The position numbers and the translations under genes are program-made. A stretch of 58,783 nt of DNA from Pseudomonas sp. GD03944 (GTDB lineage: Bacteria > Pseudomonadota > Gammaproteobacteria > Pseudomonadales > Pseudomonadaceae), in contig NZ_JAOCAH010000022.1 of assembly GCF_029839275.1 (NCBI RefSeq), forward strand, positions 1 to 58,783, given 5' to 3'. The notes beneath the pieces were generated by a model, which saw only the letters and a list, made by a program, of their open reading frames with translations, made no database searches and was not told the origin of the DNA. Positions 1 to 10,809 of the stretch are shown in pieces. Numbering within the stretch: position 1 is the stretch's first letter; each line of letters starts with the position of its first letter.

Positions 1-1904
1 GCCGGGCCACCGATTGGCTTCTCGGGAACATCTGTCTCGTCGACCTTCGCCACTGGCGTGCCGGCATCGCTGCCACCACCGCTCCAGTCGCGCGGCTCAC
101 GCGGCGTACGACCATTCATGATGTCATCGATCTGATCGGAGTCGATCGTTTCGTACTTCATCAGTGCTTCGGCCATCGCGTCGAGCTTGTCGCGGTTTTC
201 CACGAGCAGGCGCTTGGCGGTGTCATAGCAGTGGTCGATGATGCTGCGCACTTCGAGGTCGATCAGCTTGGCCGTGTCAGCGGATACGTTGCTGTGCTGG
301 CTGCCCATGCTGCGCCCAAGGAAGACTTCGCCTTCCTCCTCGGCATACATCAGCGGGCCCAGCTTCTCGGACAGGCCCCACTTGGTGACCATGTTCCGCG
401 CCAGCTGAGTGGCACGCATGATGTCGTTGGAGGCACCGGTGGTCACACCATCGAAGCCCAGGGTCATCTCTTCGGCGATACGGCCACCGAACAGCGAGCA
501 GATCTGGCTGGTCAGCGCACGCTTGCTCAGGCTGTAACGGTCTTCTTCCGGCAGGAACATCGTCACACCCAGCGCACGACCACGCGGGATGATCGACACC
601 TTGTAGACCGGGTCGTGCTCGGGCACCAGGCGACCGACGATGGCATGGCCTGCCTCGTGGAACGCGGTGTTGAGCTTTTCCTTGTCCGACATGACCATGG
701 TCTTGCGCTCAGCGCCCATCATGATCTTGTCTTTGGCCAGTTCGAACTCTTTCATTTCGACCAGGCGCTTGCCGGCGCGGGCAGCGAACAGCGACGCCTC
801 GTTCACCAGGTTGGCCAGGTCGGCACCGGAGAAGCCCGGCGTACCACGCGCGATCACTGCAGGCGCGACATCTTCGCCCATCGGCACCTTGCGCATATGA
901 ACCTTGAGAATCTGCTCGCGACCGCGGATATCAGGCAGGCCAACCACGACCTGACGGTCGAAACGACCGGGGCGCAGCAGCGCAGGATCGAGCACGTCCG
1001 GACGGTTGGTGGCCGCGATGACGATGATGCCATCGTTCATCTCGAAACCGTCCATCTCCACCAGCAGCTGGTTGAGGGTCTGCTCACGCTCGTCATGCCC
1101 ACCGCCCATACCGGCACCACGATGGCGACCGACGGCGTCGATTTCATCGATGAAGATGATGCAGGGCGCATGCTTCTTGGCCTGGTCGAACATGTCACGG
1201 ACGCGGCTCGCACCGACACCCACGAACATTTCCACGAAATCGGAACCCGAGATGGTGAAGAACGGCACCTTGGCTTCGCCGGCAACCGCCTTGGCCAACA
1301 GGGTCTTACCGGTACCCGGCGAGCCGACCATCAGCACACCGCGCGGGATGCGGCCACCGAGGCGCTGGAACTTGCCCGGGTCACGCAGGAATTCGACCAG
1401 CTCGCTGACTTCTTCCTTGGCCTCGTCGCAACCGGCGACGTCAGCGAAGGTGGTCTTGACCTGGTCTTCGGAGAGCAGGCGCGCCTTGGACTTGCCGAAG
1501 CTCATCGGCCCGCCCTTGCCGCCAGCACCGCCCTGCATCTGGCGCATGAAGAACATGAACACCGCGATGATCACCAGGATCGGGAAGCTGGCCACCAGCA
1601 ACTGGGTCCAGATGCTCTGCTGCTCCGGCTGCTTGCCGACGATCTCGACGTTGTTGTCGATCAGGTCCTTGATCAGGCCGTTATCCTGGATAGCCGGACG
1701 CACGGTTTCGAACGACGAACCATCGCCGCGCACACCGCTGATGATGTAACCGTCGACGGTCACACGCTTGACGCCGCCGTCTTGAACCTGCTGGATGAAC
1801 TCCGAGTAATTGAGCTTGCTCGACTCACTCGGGCTCGAGAAGTTGTTCATCACCGTCACAAGGACAGCGGCGATGATCAGCCACAGGATCAGATTCTTTG
1901 CCAT
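1..1904 (-). CDS. ftsH: ATP-dependent zinc metalloprotease FtsH (3' end cut by window)
   Basis: Inner-membrane AAA+ protease that extracts and degrades misfolded membrane proteins and selected cytosolic regulators. The ATG at 1904 opens a hydrophobic N-terminal segment (residues about 4-24). A periplasmic stretch and a second membrane helix (about 103-122) follow. The AAA module has Walker A GSPGTGKT near residue 195, Walker B FIDEID and the arginine-rich second region of homology. The zinc-protease signature HEAGH lies near residue 417. The frame stays open for 634 codons to base 1 and ends in a charged, proline-rich tail, so only a few residues should be missing. It lies downstream of rlmE on the same strand, the usual Pseudomonas order. 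The long ORF on the opposite strand (231-1928) is its shadow. Confidence 0.97.
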   Translation of the reverse strand, partial: MAKNLILWLIIAAVLVTVMNNFSSPSESSKLNYSEFIQQVQDGGVKRVTVDGYIISGVRGDGSSFETVRPAIQDNGLIKDLIDNNVEIVGKQPEQQSIWTQLLVASFPILVIIAVFMFFMRQMQGGAGGKGGPMSFGKSKARLLSEDQVKTTFADVAGCDEAKEEVSELVEFLRDPGKFQRLGGRIPRGVLMVGSPGTGKTLLAKAVAGEAKVPFFTISGSDFVEMFVGVGASRVRDMFDQAKKHAPCIIFIDEIDAVGRHRGAGMGGGHDEREQTLNQLLVEMDGFEMNDGIIVIAATNRPDVLDPALLRPGRFDRQVVVGLPDIRGREQILKVHMRKVPMGEDVAPAVIARGTPGFSGADLANLVNEASLFAARAGKRLVEMKEFELAKDKIMMGAERKTMVMSDKEKLNTAFHEAGHAIVGRLVPEHDPVYKVSIIPRGRALGVTMFLPEEDRYSLSKRALTSQICSLFGGRIAEEMTLGFDGVTTGASNDIMRATQLARNMVTKWGLSEKLGPLMYAEEEGEVFLGRSMGSQHSNVSADTAKLIDLEVRSIIDHCYDTAKRLLVENRDKLDAMAEALMKYETIDSDQIDDIMNGRTPREPRDWSGGGSDAGTPVAKVDETDVPEKPIGGP

Positions 1905-2111
1905 GTCGTTCAATTAGCTACCCTCTGAAGCAGGCCCCGTGTCGAAGCGTGCTTCGCATGACGACCAGTTATGTACCGATCTAACTTACTACACAACGCC
2001 TGCCCCTGGCAGACGCCGTCTGTAACCCTTTATTTGACGCCATCCAGGCCGTCATAACCAAATGCATCATACTGCTTGGACTGGCAAGTCAGTCCTTGGT
2101 TGCACGACCGG

Positions 2112-2735
2112 TCAATCGCCCCGAAAACCCCGTGCCAGCAGGTATTGTTCGCGCGAACGATCCCGGGAGGACAGCGGCTTGCGCATCTGCACCTTGTCGA
2201 ACATTTCGCGCACCTGCTTGTGGTACTGATCGAAGCCTTCACCCTGGAAGATCTTGATCAGGAAATCACCGCCCGGGCGCAGCACACGACTAGAAAGATC
2301 CAGCGCCAGCTCGCACAGGTACATGGCACGCGGCTGATCGGCAGCCCTCACACCACTCATATTGGGGGCCATATCGGAAATCACAAGGTCTACCGGATTT
2401 TCGCCGATTGCCTCGAGGATCCGCGCGAACACCGCATCCTCGGTGAAGTCGCCCTGGATAAAGGTGACGTCGGGAATGCTGTCCATCTCGAGGATGTCCG
2501 AGGCGATCAACGTCCCCTTGTCACCGATCACCCGGCTGGTGACCTGCGACCAGCCGCCCGGCGCCGCACCGAGGTCGACCACGGTCATGCCGGGGCGCAG
2601 GATGCGGTCCTTTTCCTGGATCTCCAGCAGCTTGTAGCTGGCGCGCGAGCGATAACCATCCTTCTGCGCCATCTTCACATAGGGGTCGTCGAAATGTTCT
2701 TTCAGCCAACGCTGGCTAGTCTTGGAACGGGCCAC
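2112..2735 (-). CDS. rlmE: 23S rRNA (uridine-2'-O-)-methyltransferase RlmE (FtsJ)
   Basis: S-adenosylmethionine-dependent methyltransferase that 2'-O-methylates U2552 of 23S rRNA late in 50S assembly. The 207-residue length matches the family. The SAM-binding motif VVDLGAAPGGWSQV is intact, as are the acidic motif SDMAPN and the FLIKIFQGEGF segment carrying the catalytic lysine (K-D-K-E tetrad). I chose the GTG at 2735, which gives the family-typical start VARSKTSQRWL and has GAGG about 7 bases upstream; the in-frame ATG at 2759 would add a non-conserved leader. Divergent from yhbY and upstream of ftsH, the conserved pairing in gammaproteobacteria. Confidence 0.95.
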   Translation of the reverse strand: MARSKTSQRWLKEHFDDPYVKMAQKDGYRSRASYKLLEIQEKDRILRPGMTVVDLGAAPGGWSQVTSRVIGDKGTLIASDILEMDSIPDVTFIQGDFTEDAVFARILEAIGENPVDLVISDMAPNMSGVRAADQPRAMYLCELALDLSSRVLRPGGDFLIKIFQGEGFDQYHKQVREMFDKVQMRKPLSSRDRSREQYLLARGFRGD

Positions 2736-2835
2736 GCGGTACCTCGAATGACAAAGCATGAATAATTGGGCGGGCCTGGAGGCGCTCGGGTAAACTAGCC
2801 GCCGTTTTTACCAGACCAGACGCAGGGGTCAGATT

Positions 2836-3147
2836 ATGCCGCTCACTCAAGAGCAGAAGAAACAATACAAATCTATCGGCCACCACCTGAAACCGGTATT
2901 GATCGTGGCGGATAACGGTTTGACCGAAGGCGTACTGGCCGAACTGGAGCGCGCACTGAACGATCACGAACTGATCAAGGTGCAGCTGCGCATCATCGAA
3001 CGCGAAGACCGCATCGCCGCCATCGACGAGCTGTGCAAGGCCGGCCGAGCCGAACTGGTGCAGATCATCGGCAAAATGGCGCTGATCTACCGCAAGAATC
3101 CCAAAGTGAACAAAAATCTCTCGAACATCAGCCGCTACCAGGCCTGA
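2836..3147 (+). CDS. yhbY: YhbY-family ribosome assembly RNA-binding protein
   Basis: Small (103 residues) CRM/CRS1-YhbY domain protein that binds pre-50S particles. The fold is recognisable from the start LTQEQKKQYKSIGHHLKPV, the middle NDHELIKVQL and the end IIGKMALIYRKNP, which carries the basic RNA-binding face. The ATG follows a GGGG-containing leader. It is divergent from rlmE with about 100 bp between them. A possible promoter (TTGGGC at 2766, TAAACT at 2791) has a long 19 bp spacer, so I do not annotate it separately. Next to rlmE the context is ribosome maturation. Confidence 0.93.
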   Translation: MPLTQEQKKQYKSIGHHLKPVLIVADNGLTEGVLAELERALNDHELIKVQLRIIEREDRIAAIDELCKAGRAELVQIIGKMALIYRKNPKVNKNLSNISRYQA

Positions 3148-3190
3148 GTCGAAACGCACGGGCCGGTCGCATGACCGGCTCGTCGCCTCT

Positions 3191-3625
3191 CTATCCGCGC
3201 CGTACTGGCGCCGGCTGCAACACCAGCATCAATCCGCAGAACGCCATCACCAGGTAGTTGAACAGCATCCAGCGCAAGGCATCCGGCCACACCTGGAGCG
3301 CGATCAGGTAACTGCCTGCCATCACCAGCACCATCAACAACAGCTGACCGCGAATATCCTGCCAGAGGCTCGACAGGCGACGCTCCGCGCGCACCAGCAC
3401 CAGCGCCTGGAAGGCCGCGCAGCAGGCTGCCAGGCTGACCAGCAGCGGTGCCACGCTGGTGGCGATGTAGTCCACCAGCAACGGCGCAAGCCCCAGCCGG
3501 GACAAGGCCGGCAGCACGACGAATTTCAGCAGCCAGAGGCCGCCAACCCAGAACGTCTGAGCCAGCAGCCAACCAACGACCCAGATATTGAGCCGCACCG
3601 GGTTATACGTGGCGAACTTCGACAA
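3191..3625 (-). CDS. Small integral membrane protein (DUF4149-like)
   Basis: A 144-residue hydrophobic protein with about four membrane helices (residues about 13-35, 50-73, 90-112 and 118-137) and very few charged residues outside short loops. I match it tentatively to the DUF4149 family that sits beside greA in pseudomonads; its function is unknown to me. The start is uncertain. The longest frame begins with TTG at 3625, inside the greA 3' end, whereas a GTG at 3598 would begin just after the greA stop and still include every helix. Either way it is co-directional with carB-greA and probably translationally coupled to greA. Confidence 0.72.
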   Translation of the reverse strand: MSKFATYNPVRLNIWVVGWLLAQTFWVGGLWLLKFVVLPALSRLGLAPLLVDYIATSVAPLLVSLAACCAAFQALVLVRAERRLSSLWQDIRGQLLLMVLVMAGSYLIALQVWPDALRWMLFNYLVMAFCGLMLVLQPAPVRRG

Positions 3626-4075
3626 TCTCGTACTCGACCATGCCGCTCGGGGTTCTCACCGCCACCACGTCGCCCTCTTCCTTGCCCACCAGGGCACGGG
3701 CGATGGGCGAACCGACCGAAATCTTGCCTTGCTTGATATCGGCTTCGTCCTCGCCAACGATCTGGTAGGTGACGCTTTCGTCGGTCTCGACGTTGGCGAT
3801 TTCCACCGTCGTGCCGAAGATCACCTTGCCAGTGTGGGCGATGGTGGTGACATCGATCACCACCGAGTTCTGCAGACGGCCTTCGATATCACGGATGCGC
3901 GCCTCGACCATGCCCTGCTGCTCGCGGGCGGCGTGGTACTCGGCGTTTTCCTTGAGGTCACCCAGTTCACGGGCTTCCCCGATGTCCTGGCTGAGCTTGG
4001 GGCGCACCACCTTGGTCAGGTGAGCCAATTCTTCTTCCAGGGCGCGAGCGCCCTGGACGGTCATTGGGTATTTGG

Positions 4076-4079
<4 letters not shown>
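3603..4079 (-). CDS. greA: Transcription elongation factor GreA
   Basis: 158-residue factor that enters the secondary channel of RNA polymerase and stimulates cleavage of backtracked transcripts. The N-terminal coiled coil carries the GreA signature around RELGDLKENAEYHAAREQQG (residues about 37-56), with the acidic tip residues D and E. The C-terminal FKBP-like domain ends in the characteristic GKISVGSPIARALVGKEEGD block. The start codon overlaps the carB stop as ATGA (4079-4076), showing translational coupling; carAB-greA is a common Pseudomonas arrangement. Confidence 0.97.
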
Positions 4080-7297
<3,218 letters not shown>

Positions 7298-7333
7298 GAG
7301 CTTACTCTCGAATCCTTGGGTCAGTCGGCGGGC

Positions 7334-8482
7334 TTAACGGCGCTTGGCCATGGCTTCGATAAAACGGTCGAACAGCGGCGCGACGTCGTGCGGACCGGGG
7401 CTCGCTTCAGGATGACCCTGGAAGCTGAATGCCTCTTTGTCGGTGCGCTCGATGCCCTGCAGGGTGCCGTCGAACAGCGACTTGTGAATGGCGCGCAGAT
7501 TGCCCGGCAGGCTGGTCTCGTCCACGGCGAAACCGTGGTTCTGGCTGGTGATCATCACCACGCCGGAGTCCAAGTCCTGCACCGGGTGGTTGGCGCCGTG
7601 GTGGCCATGCCCCATCTTCAGGGTCTTGGCGCCGGAGGCCAGGGCCAGCAGTTGGTGACCCAGGCAGATGCCGAACACCGGAATGTCGGTTTCCAGCACC
7701 TCTTTGATCGCCTGGATGGCGTAGTCGCACGGCTCGGGGTCGCCAGGGCCGTTGGACAGGAACACGCCGTCCGGATTCAGGGCCAGCACGTCGCTGGCTG
7801 GCGTCTGGGCCGGCACCACGGTCAGGCGGCAGCCGCGCTCTACCAGCATGCGCAGGATGTTCAGCTTGACGCCATAGTCGAAGGCCACCACGTGATACGG
7901 CAGCTCGCTCGCCGGGATTTCCGGGTGGCTGTCGTCCTTCAGGTTCCAGGTGCTTTCGCGCCACTCGTAGCGCTCGGTGCAGCTGACCACCTTGGCCAGG
8001 TCCATGCCCTTGAGGCCCGGGAAGCCACGGGCCAGCTCCAGCGCCTTCTCTTCGGTGGCGTCGTCGCCCACCAGAATGCAGCCGTTCTGCGACCCCTTCT
8101 CGCGCAGGATGCGGGTCAGGCGACGGGTATCGATACCGGCGATCGCCACGGTGCCGTTTTCCTTCAGGTACTCGGGCAGCGACTGCTTGTTGCGCCAGTT
8201 GCTAGCCAGCAGCGGAAGGTCGCGGATGATCAGGCCGGCGGCCCAGACGCGATTGGATTCGGCGTCTTCCGGCGTGGTGCCGGTGTTGCCGATGTGGGGG
8301 TAGGTCAGGGTGACGATCTGCTGGGCATAGGAAGGATCGGTAAGGATTTCCTGATAGCCGGTCATGGCGGTGTTGAAAACCACCTCTCCAATAGTCTGGC
8401 CATCGGCACCGATGGCCTCGCCGCGAAAAATGCTGCCATCAGCAAGGGCCAGAATGGCAGGTTTAAGGGCTGGCTTACTCAA
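7334..8482 (-). CDS. carA: Carbamoyl-phosphate synthase small subunit
   Basis: Glutamine amidotransferase subunit that hydrolyses glutamine and passes ammonia to CarB. The N-terminal CPSase small-chain domain is followed by a class I GATase domain. The nucleophile Cys sits in FGICLGHQLLALA near residue 271, and the His-Glu pair in GHPEASPGPHD near the C terminus. The start codon is TTG at 8482. I chose it because GGAGG lies 5-6 bases upstream and the resulting N terminus matches the family closely (382 residues, as against about 378 in P. aeruginosa as I recall it). A short leader ORF ends inside the first codons, and a terminator-like hairpin lies just upstream, suggesting attenuation. Confidence 0.97.
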   Translation of the reverse strand: MSKPALKPAILALADGSIFRGEAIGADGQTIGEVVFNTAMTGYQEILTDPSYAQQIVTLTYPHIGNTGTTPEDAESNRVWAAGLIIRDLPLLASNWRNKQSLPEYLKENGTVAIAGIDTRRLTRILREKGSQNGCILVGDDATEEKALELARGFPGLKGMDLAKVVSCTERYEWRESTWNLKDDSHPEIPASELPYHVVAFDYGVKLNILRMLVERGCRLTVVPAQTPASDVLALNPDGVFLSNGPGDPEPCDYAIQAIKEVLETDIPVFGICLGHQLLALASGAKTLKMGHGHHGANHPVQDLDSGVVMITSQNHGFAVDETSLPGNLRAIHKSLFDGTLQGIERTDKEAFSFQGHPEASPGPHDVAPLFDRFIEAMAKRR

Positions 8483-8576
8483 GAAAACCTCCGGGGATCA
8501 AAGCTTGAAGCAAACGCAGATTGTAAAAAAGCGGGATGACGTATCGACCGTCACCCCGCTTTTTTATCTGATTCAT
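8475..8576 (-). CDS. Putative 33-residue leader peptide of carAB
   Basis: Reading the minus strand from the ATG at 8576, an uninterrupted 33-codon frame passes straight through the GC-rich hairpin and its T-run (8525-8565). It ends with TAA at 8477-8475, inside the first codons of carA (TTGAGTAA). The peptide begins MNQIKKRGDGRYVIP and is rich in leucine, phenylalanine and tyrosine around the T-run. The layout resembles the E. coli pyrBI leader, whose ORF spans a UTP-sensitive attenuator, so I infer pyrimidine-responsive attenuation and coupling to carA. The leader has only a weak Shine-Dalgarno match, so translation is unproven. Confidence 0.45.
   Translation of the reverse strand: MNQIKKRGDGRYVIPLFYNLRLLQALIPGGFLE
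8525..8565 (-). terminator. Terminator or attenuator hairpin upstream of carA
   Basis: On the minus strand, AGCGGG.TGACG and its complement form an 11-pair stem with one mismatch and a short loop. A run of six T follows at 8530-8525. It lies between dapB and carA, 43-83 bases before the carA start, so it can end the dapB transcript, act as an attenuator for carAB, or both. A leader ORF translates through it. Confidence 0.75.
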
Positions 8577-8587
8577 TCTGCGTAACT

Positions 8588-8605
8588 TTTAGTGGACACA
8601 CTAAA
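8588..8605. promoter_or_regulatory. Inverted repeat in the carA promoter region
   Basis: TTTAGTG, four bases, CACTAAA: a perfect 7+7 palindrome. On the minus strand it begins just downstream of a possible promoter for carA (TGGACC, 17 bp, TGTAAGCT), placing it around the transcription start, where an operator would act. I do not recognise the binding protein; it does not clearly match the ArgR consensus I know. Confidence 0.4.
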
Positions 8606-8691
8606 GCGGGAAGCTTACAGGAAAGTGCTTTTTGGGTCCACCCGCAAGTTCGATTCCAGCCGGAGCAAGCGCTGCCTTTCGGACAAACCGC

Positions 8692-9495
8692 TTAGTTGAG
8701 CCCCAGCACGTCCTGCATATCGAACAAGCCCGGCTTGCCCGCCTGCAACCACAGCGCAGCCCGAACAGCGCCCTTGGCGAAGGTCATGCGACTGGAGGCC
8801 TTGTGGGTGATTTCCACGCGCTCACCGTCAGCGGCGAACAACACGGTGTGATCACCCACCACGTCCCCGGCACGCACGGTGGCGAAGCCGATGGTCTCGC
8901 GCTCACGGGCACCGGTCTGGCCTTCACGGCCATAGACGGCCACTTTCTGCAGATCACGCCCCAGCGCATTCGCCACCACTTCCCCCATTCGCAGGGCGGT
9001 GCCGGACGGCGCATCGACCTTGTGCCGGTGGTGAGCCTCGACGATCTCGATGTCGACATCATCGCCCAGCACCCGCGCAGCGGTGTCGAGCAGTTTCAGG
9101 CAGAGATTGACCCCAACGCTGAAGTTCGCGGCGAAGACGATCGGAATCTGCTTGCCCGCCTCGACCAGCAGTTGCTTTTCTTCCGGCGAGAAGCCTGTCG
9201 TGCCGATCACCATGGCCTTGCCGGCCTGGCGGCAGACTTCCAGGTTCTTCAGGGTCACCGACGGGTGGGTGAAGTCGATCAGCACATCGAACTGATCGAG
9301 CACCGACGCCAGGTCACCCGACAGGCTCACGCCGATCTTGCCGAGCGCCGCCAGCTCACCGGCGTCCGCGCCGACCAGGCTGCTGTCGGGACGGTCGACC
9401 GCCGCGCTCAGGCTCGCGCCATCCGCCTGGTGCACCGCCTCGATCAGCGTCTTGCCCATGCGCCCCGCGGCGCCCATCACTGCAATACGTTGCAT
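8692..9495 (-). CDS. dapB: 4-hydroxy-tetrahydrodipicolinate reductase
   Basis: NAD(P)H-dependent reductase of the diaminopimelate/lysine pathway, forming tetrahydrodipicolinate. It has 267 residues, the family length. The N-terminal Rossmann motif is VMGAAGRMGKTLIEAV. The catalytic and substrate-binding block is EAHHRHKVDAPSGTALRMGE (residues about 153-172), with the paired histidines and lysine. The C terminus carries FAKGAVRAALWL. The start MQRIAVMGAAGRMG is typical. It follows dnaJ by 64 bp on the same strand, so it can be read as the tail of the grpE-dnaK-dnaJ transcription unit, with a hairpin before carA closing the unit. Confidence 0.97.
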   Translation of the reverse strand: MQRIAVMGAAGRMGKTLIEAVHQADGASLSAAVDRPDSSLVGADAGELAALGKIGVSLSGDLASVLDQFDVLIDFTHPSVTLKNLEVCRQAGKAMVIGTTGFSPEEKQLLVEAGKQIPIVFAANFSVGVNLCLKLLDTAARVLGDDVDIEIVEAHHRHKVDAPSGTALRMGEVVANALGRDLQKVAVYGREGQTGARERETIGFATVRAGDVVGDHTVLFAADGERVEITHKASSRMTFAKGAVRAALWLQAGKPGLFDMQDVLGLN

Positions 9496-9559
9496 AACTC
9501 AGCTCCACATACGGCTGGCAGGCTGGCGACCCGAAGACCACCCACCCGCCACCTTTGAC

Positions 9560-10687
9560 TTACAGATCGCCGAAGAAGCGCTTCACGCCTTCGAACCAGC
9601 CATTGGCCTTGGGCGAATGCGAACTGTCGCCCGCCAGCGATTGGCGGAACTCCTCCAGCAACTCGCGCTGGCGACGCCCCAGGTTGACAGGGGTTTCCAC
9701 CGCCACCTTGCACATCAGGTCGCCCGCGCCGCCGCCGCGTACCGGCGCCACACCTTTGCCACGCAAGCGGAACAGCTTGCCGGTCTGGGTACCTTCCGGA
9801 ATCTTCAGCTTGACCCGACCATCGAGGGTCGGCACTTCCAGCTCGCCACCCAATGCCGCGTCAGCGAAGCTGATCGGCACTTCGCAATACAGGTGCTTGC
9901 CGTCACGCTGGAAGATCGCGTGCTCGCGCACATTGACCACCACGTACAGGTCGCCAGCCGGACCGCCGTGCGCACCCGCCTCGCCCTCGCCCGACAGACG
10001 AATGCGATCGCCGGTGTCGACGCCCGCCGGCACCTTGACCGACAGGGTTTTGTGCTCTTCCACACGGCCATGGCCATGGCAGGAGCCACAGGGGTCGGTA
10101 ATCATTTTGCCGCTGCCGTGGCAGCGCGGGCAGGTCTGCTGGACCGAGAAGAAGCCCTGCTGCATGCGCACCTGGCCAATACCGCCACAAGTGGTACAGG
10201 TCACCGGGCTGGTGCCCTTCTTGGCGCCCGAACCGTCACAGGTCTTGCAGTTGACCAGGGTCGGCACACGGATGGTTACCGTGGTCCCACGAACCGCTTC
10301 CTCCAGATCGAGCTCCAGGGTGTAGCGCAGGTCGCTGCCACGCTGGGCACCGCCACGCTGGCCACCGCGCCCGCCCCCGAAGAAATCACTGAACACGTCG
10401 CCGAAGATATCGGAGAAGTTCGCGCCACCGAAGCCGGCACCACCGCCACCACCCATGCTCGGATCCACACCGGCGTGACCGTACTGGTCGTACGCCGCAC
10501 GCTTGCTGGCATCCGACAGCACTTCGTAGGCCTCGTTGGCCTCCTTGAACAGCTCTTCCGACGCTTTGTCGTCAGGGTTACGGTCCGGGTGATGCTTCAT
10601 CGCCAGGCGCCGGTAAGCCTTTTTCAGCTCGGCCTCGCTGGCGCCGCGCTCAACGCCCAGCACCTCGTAATAGTCACGTTTAGCCAT
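9560..10687 (-). CDS. dnaJ: Chaperone protein DnaJ (Hsp40)
   Basis: Co-chaperone that delivers unfolded clients to DnaK and stimulates its ATPase. It has 375 residues with the complete type I layout. The J domain with the HPD triad (KHHPDRNP, residues about 30-37) comes first, followed by a Gly/Phe-rich linker (about 75-110). The zinc-binding region has four CxxCxGxG-type repeats (about 135-210), and a C-terminal substrate-binding domain follows. Start MAKRDYYEVLGVERGA is family-typical. It lies downstream of dnaK with 122 bp between them, which hold a stable hairpin. Confidence 0.98.
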   Translation of the reverse strand: MAKRDYYEVLGVERGASEAELKKAYRRLAMKHHPDRNPDDKASEELFKEANEAYEVLSDASKRAAYDQYGHAGVDPSMGGGGGAGFGGANFSDIFGDVFSDFFGGGRGGQRGGAQRGSDLRYTLELDLEEAVRGTTVTIRVPTLVNCKTCDGSGAKKGTSPVTCTTCGGIGQVRMQQGFFSVQQTCPRCHGSGKMITDPCGSCHGHGRVEEHKTLSVKVPAGVDTGDRIRLSGEGEAGAHGGPAGDLYVVVNVREHAIFQRDGKHLYCEVPISFADAALGGELEVPTLDGRVKLKIPEGTQTGKLFRLRGKGVAPVRGGGAGDLMCKVAVETPVNLGRRQRELLEEFRQSLAGDSSHSPKANGWFEGVKRFFGDL

Positions 10688-10723
10688 AAGTCTTCAACAC
10701 CCTTAAATCGTCTGCCCCAGACA

Positions 10724-10754
10724 CGCCAACGCGGGAGCAAGCTCCCGCGTGGCG
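10724..10754. repeat. REP-like palindrome between dnaK and dnaJ
   Basis: CGCC-A-ACGCGGGAGC, loop AA, GCTCCCGCGT-GGCG: a near-perfect stem of 14 pairs with one bulged base. The core GCGGGAGC/GCTCCCGC resembles the dispersed REP palindromes of Pseudomonas, and the position in a non-coding gap fits. Without the genome I cannot show it is repeated. With no T-run it is not a standard terminator; it may stabilise the dnaK end of the message. Confidence 0.55.
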
Positions 10755-10809
10755 GATCATCCGATCGCAGCTCGCGCCACGATCGGCTGGAGCGGCAGCA
10801 AGCTTGTGC

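Noticed and set aside
231..1928. 565-codon plus-strand ORF over ftsH
   Set aside because: Antisense to an intact FtsH with all motifs; histidine-rich, low-complexity translation typical of the complement of GC-rich coding sequence.
8645..8675. tRNA-like T-loop sequence GTTCGATTCC upstream of dapB's end
   Set aside because: Flanking bases do not pair into a T stem and no acceptor, D or anticodon arm can be drawn.
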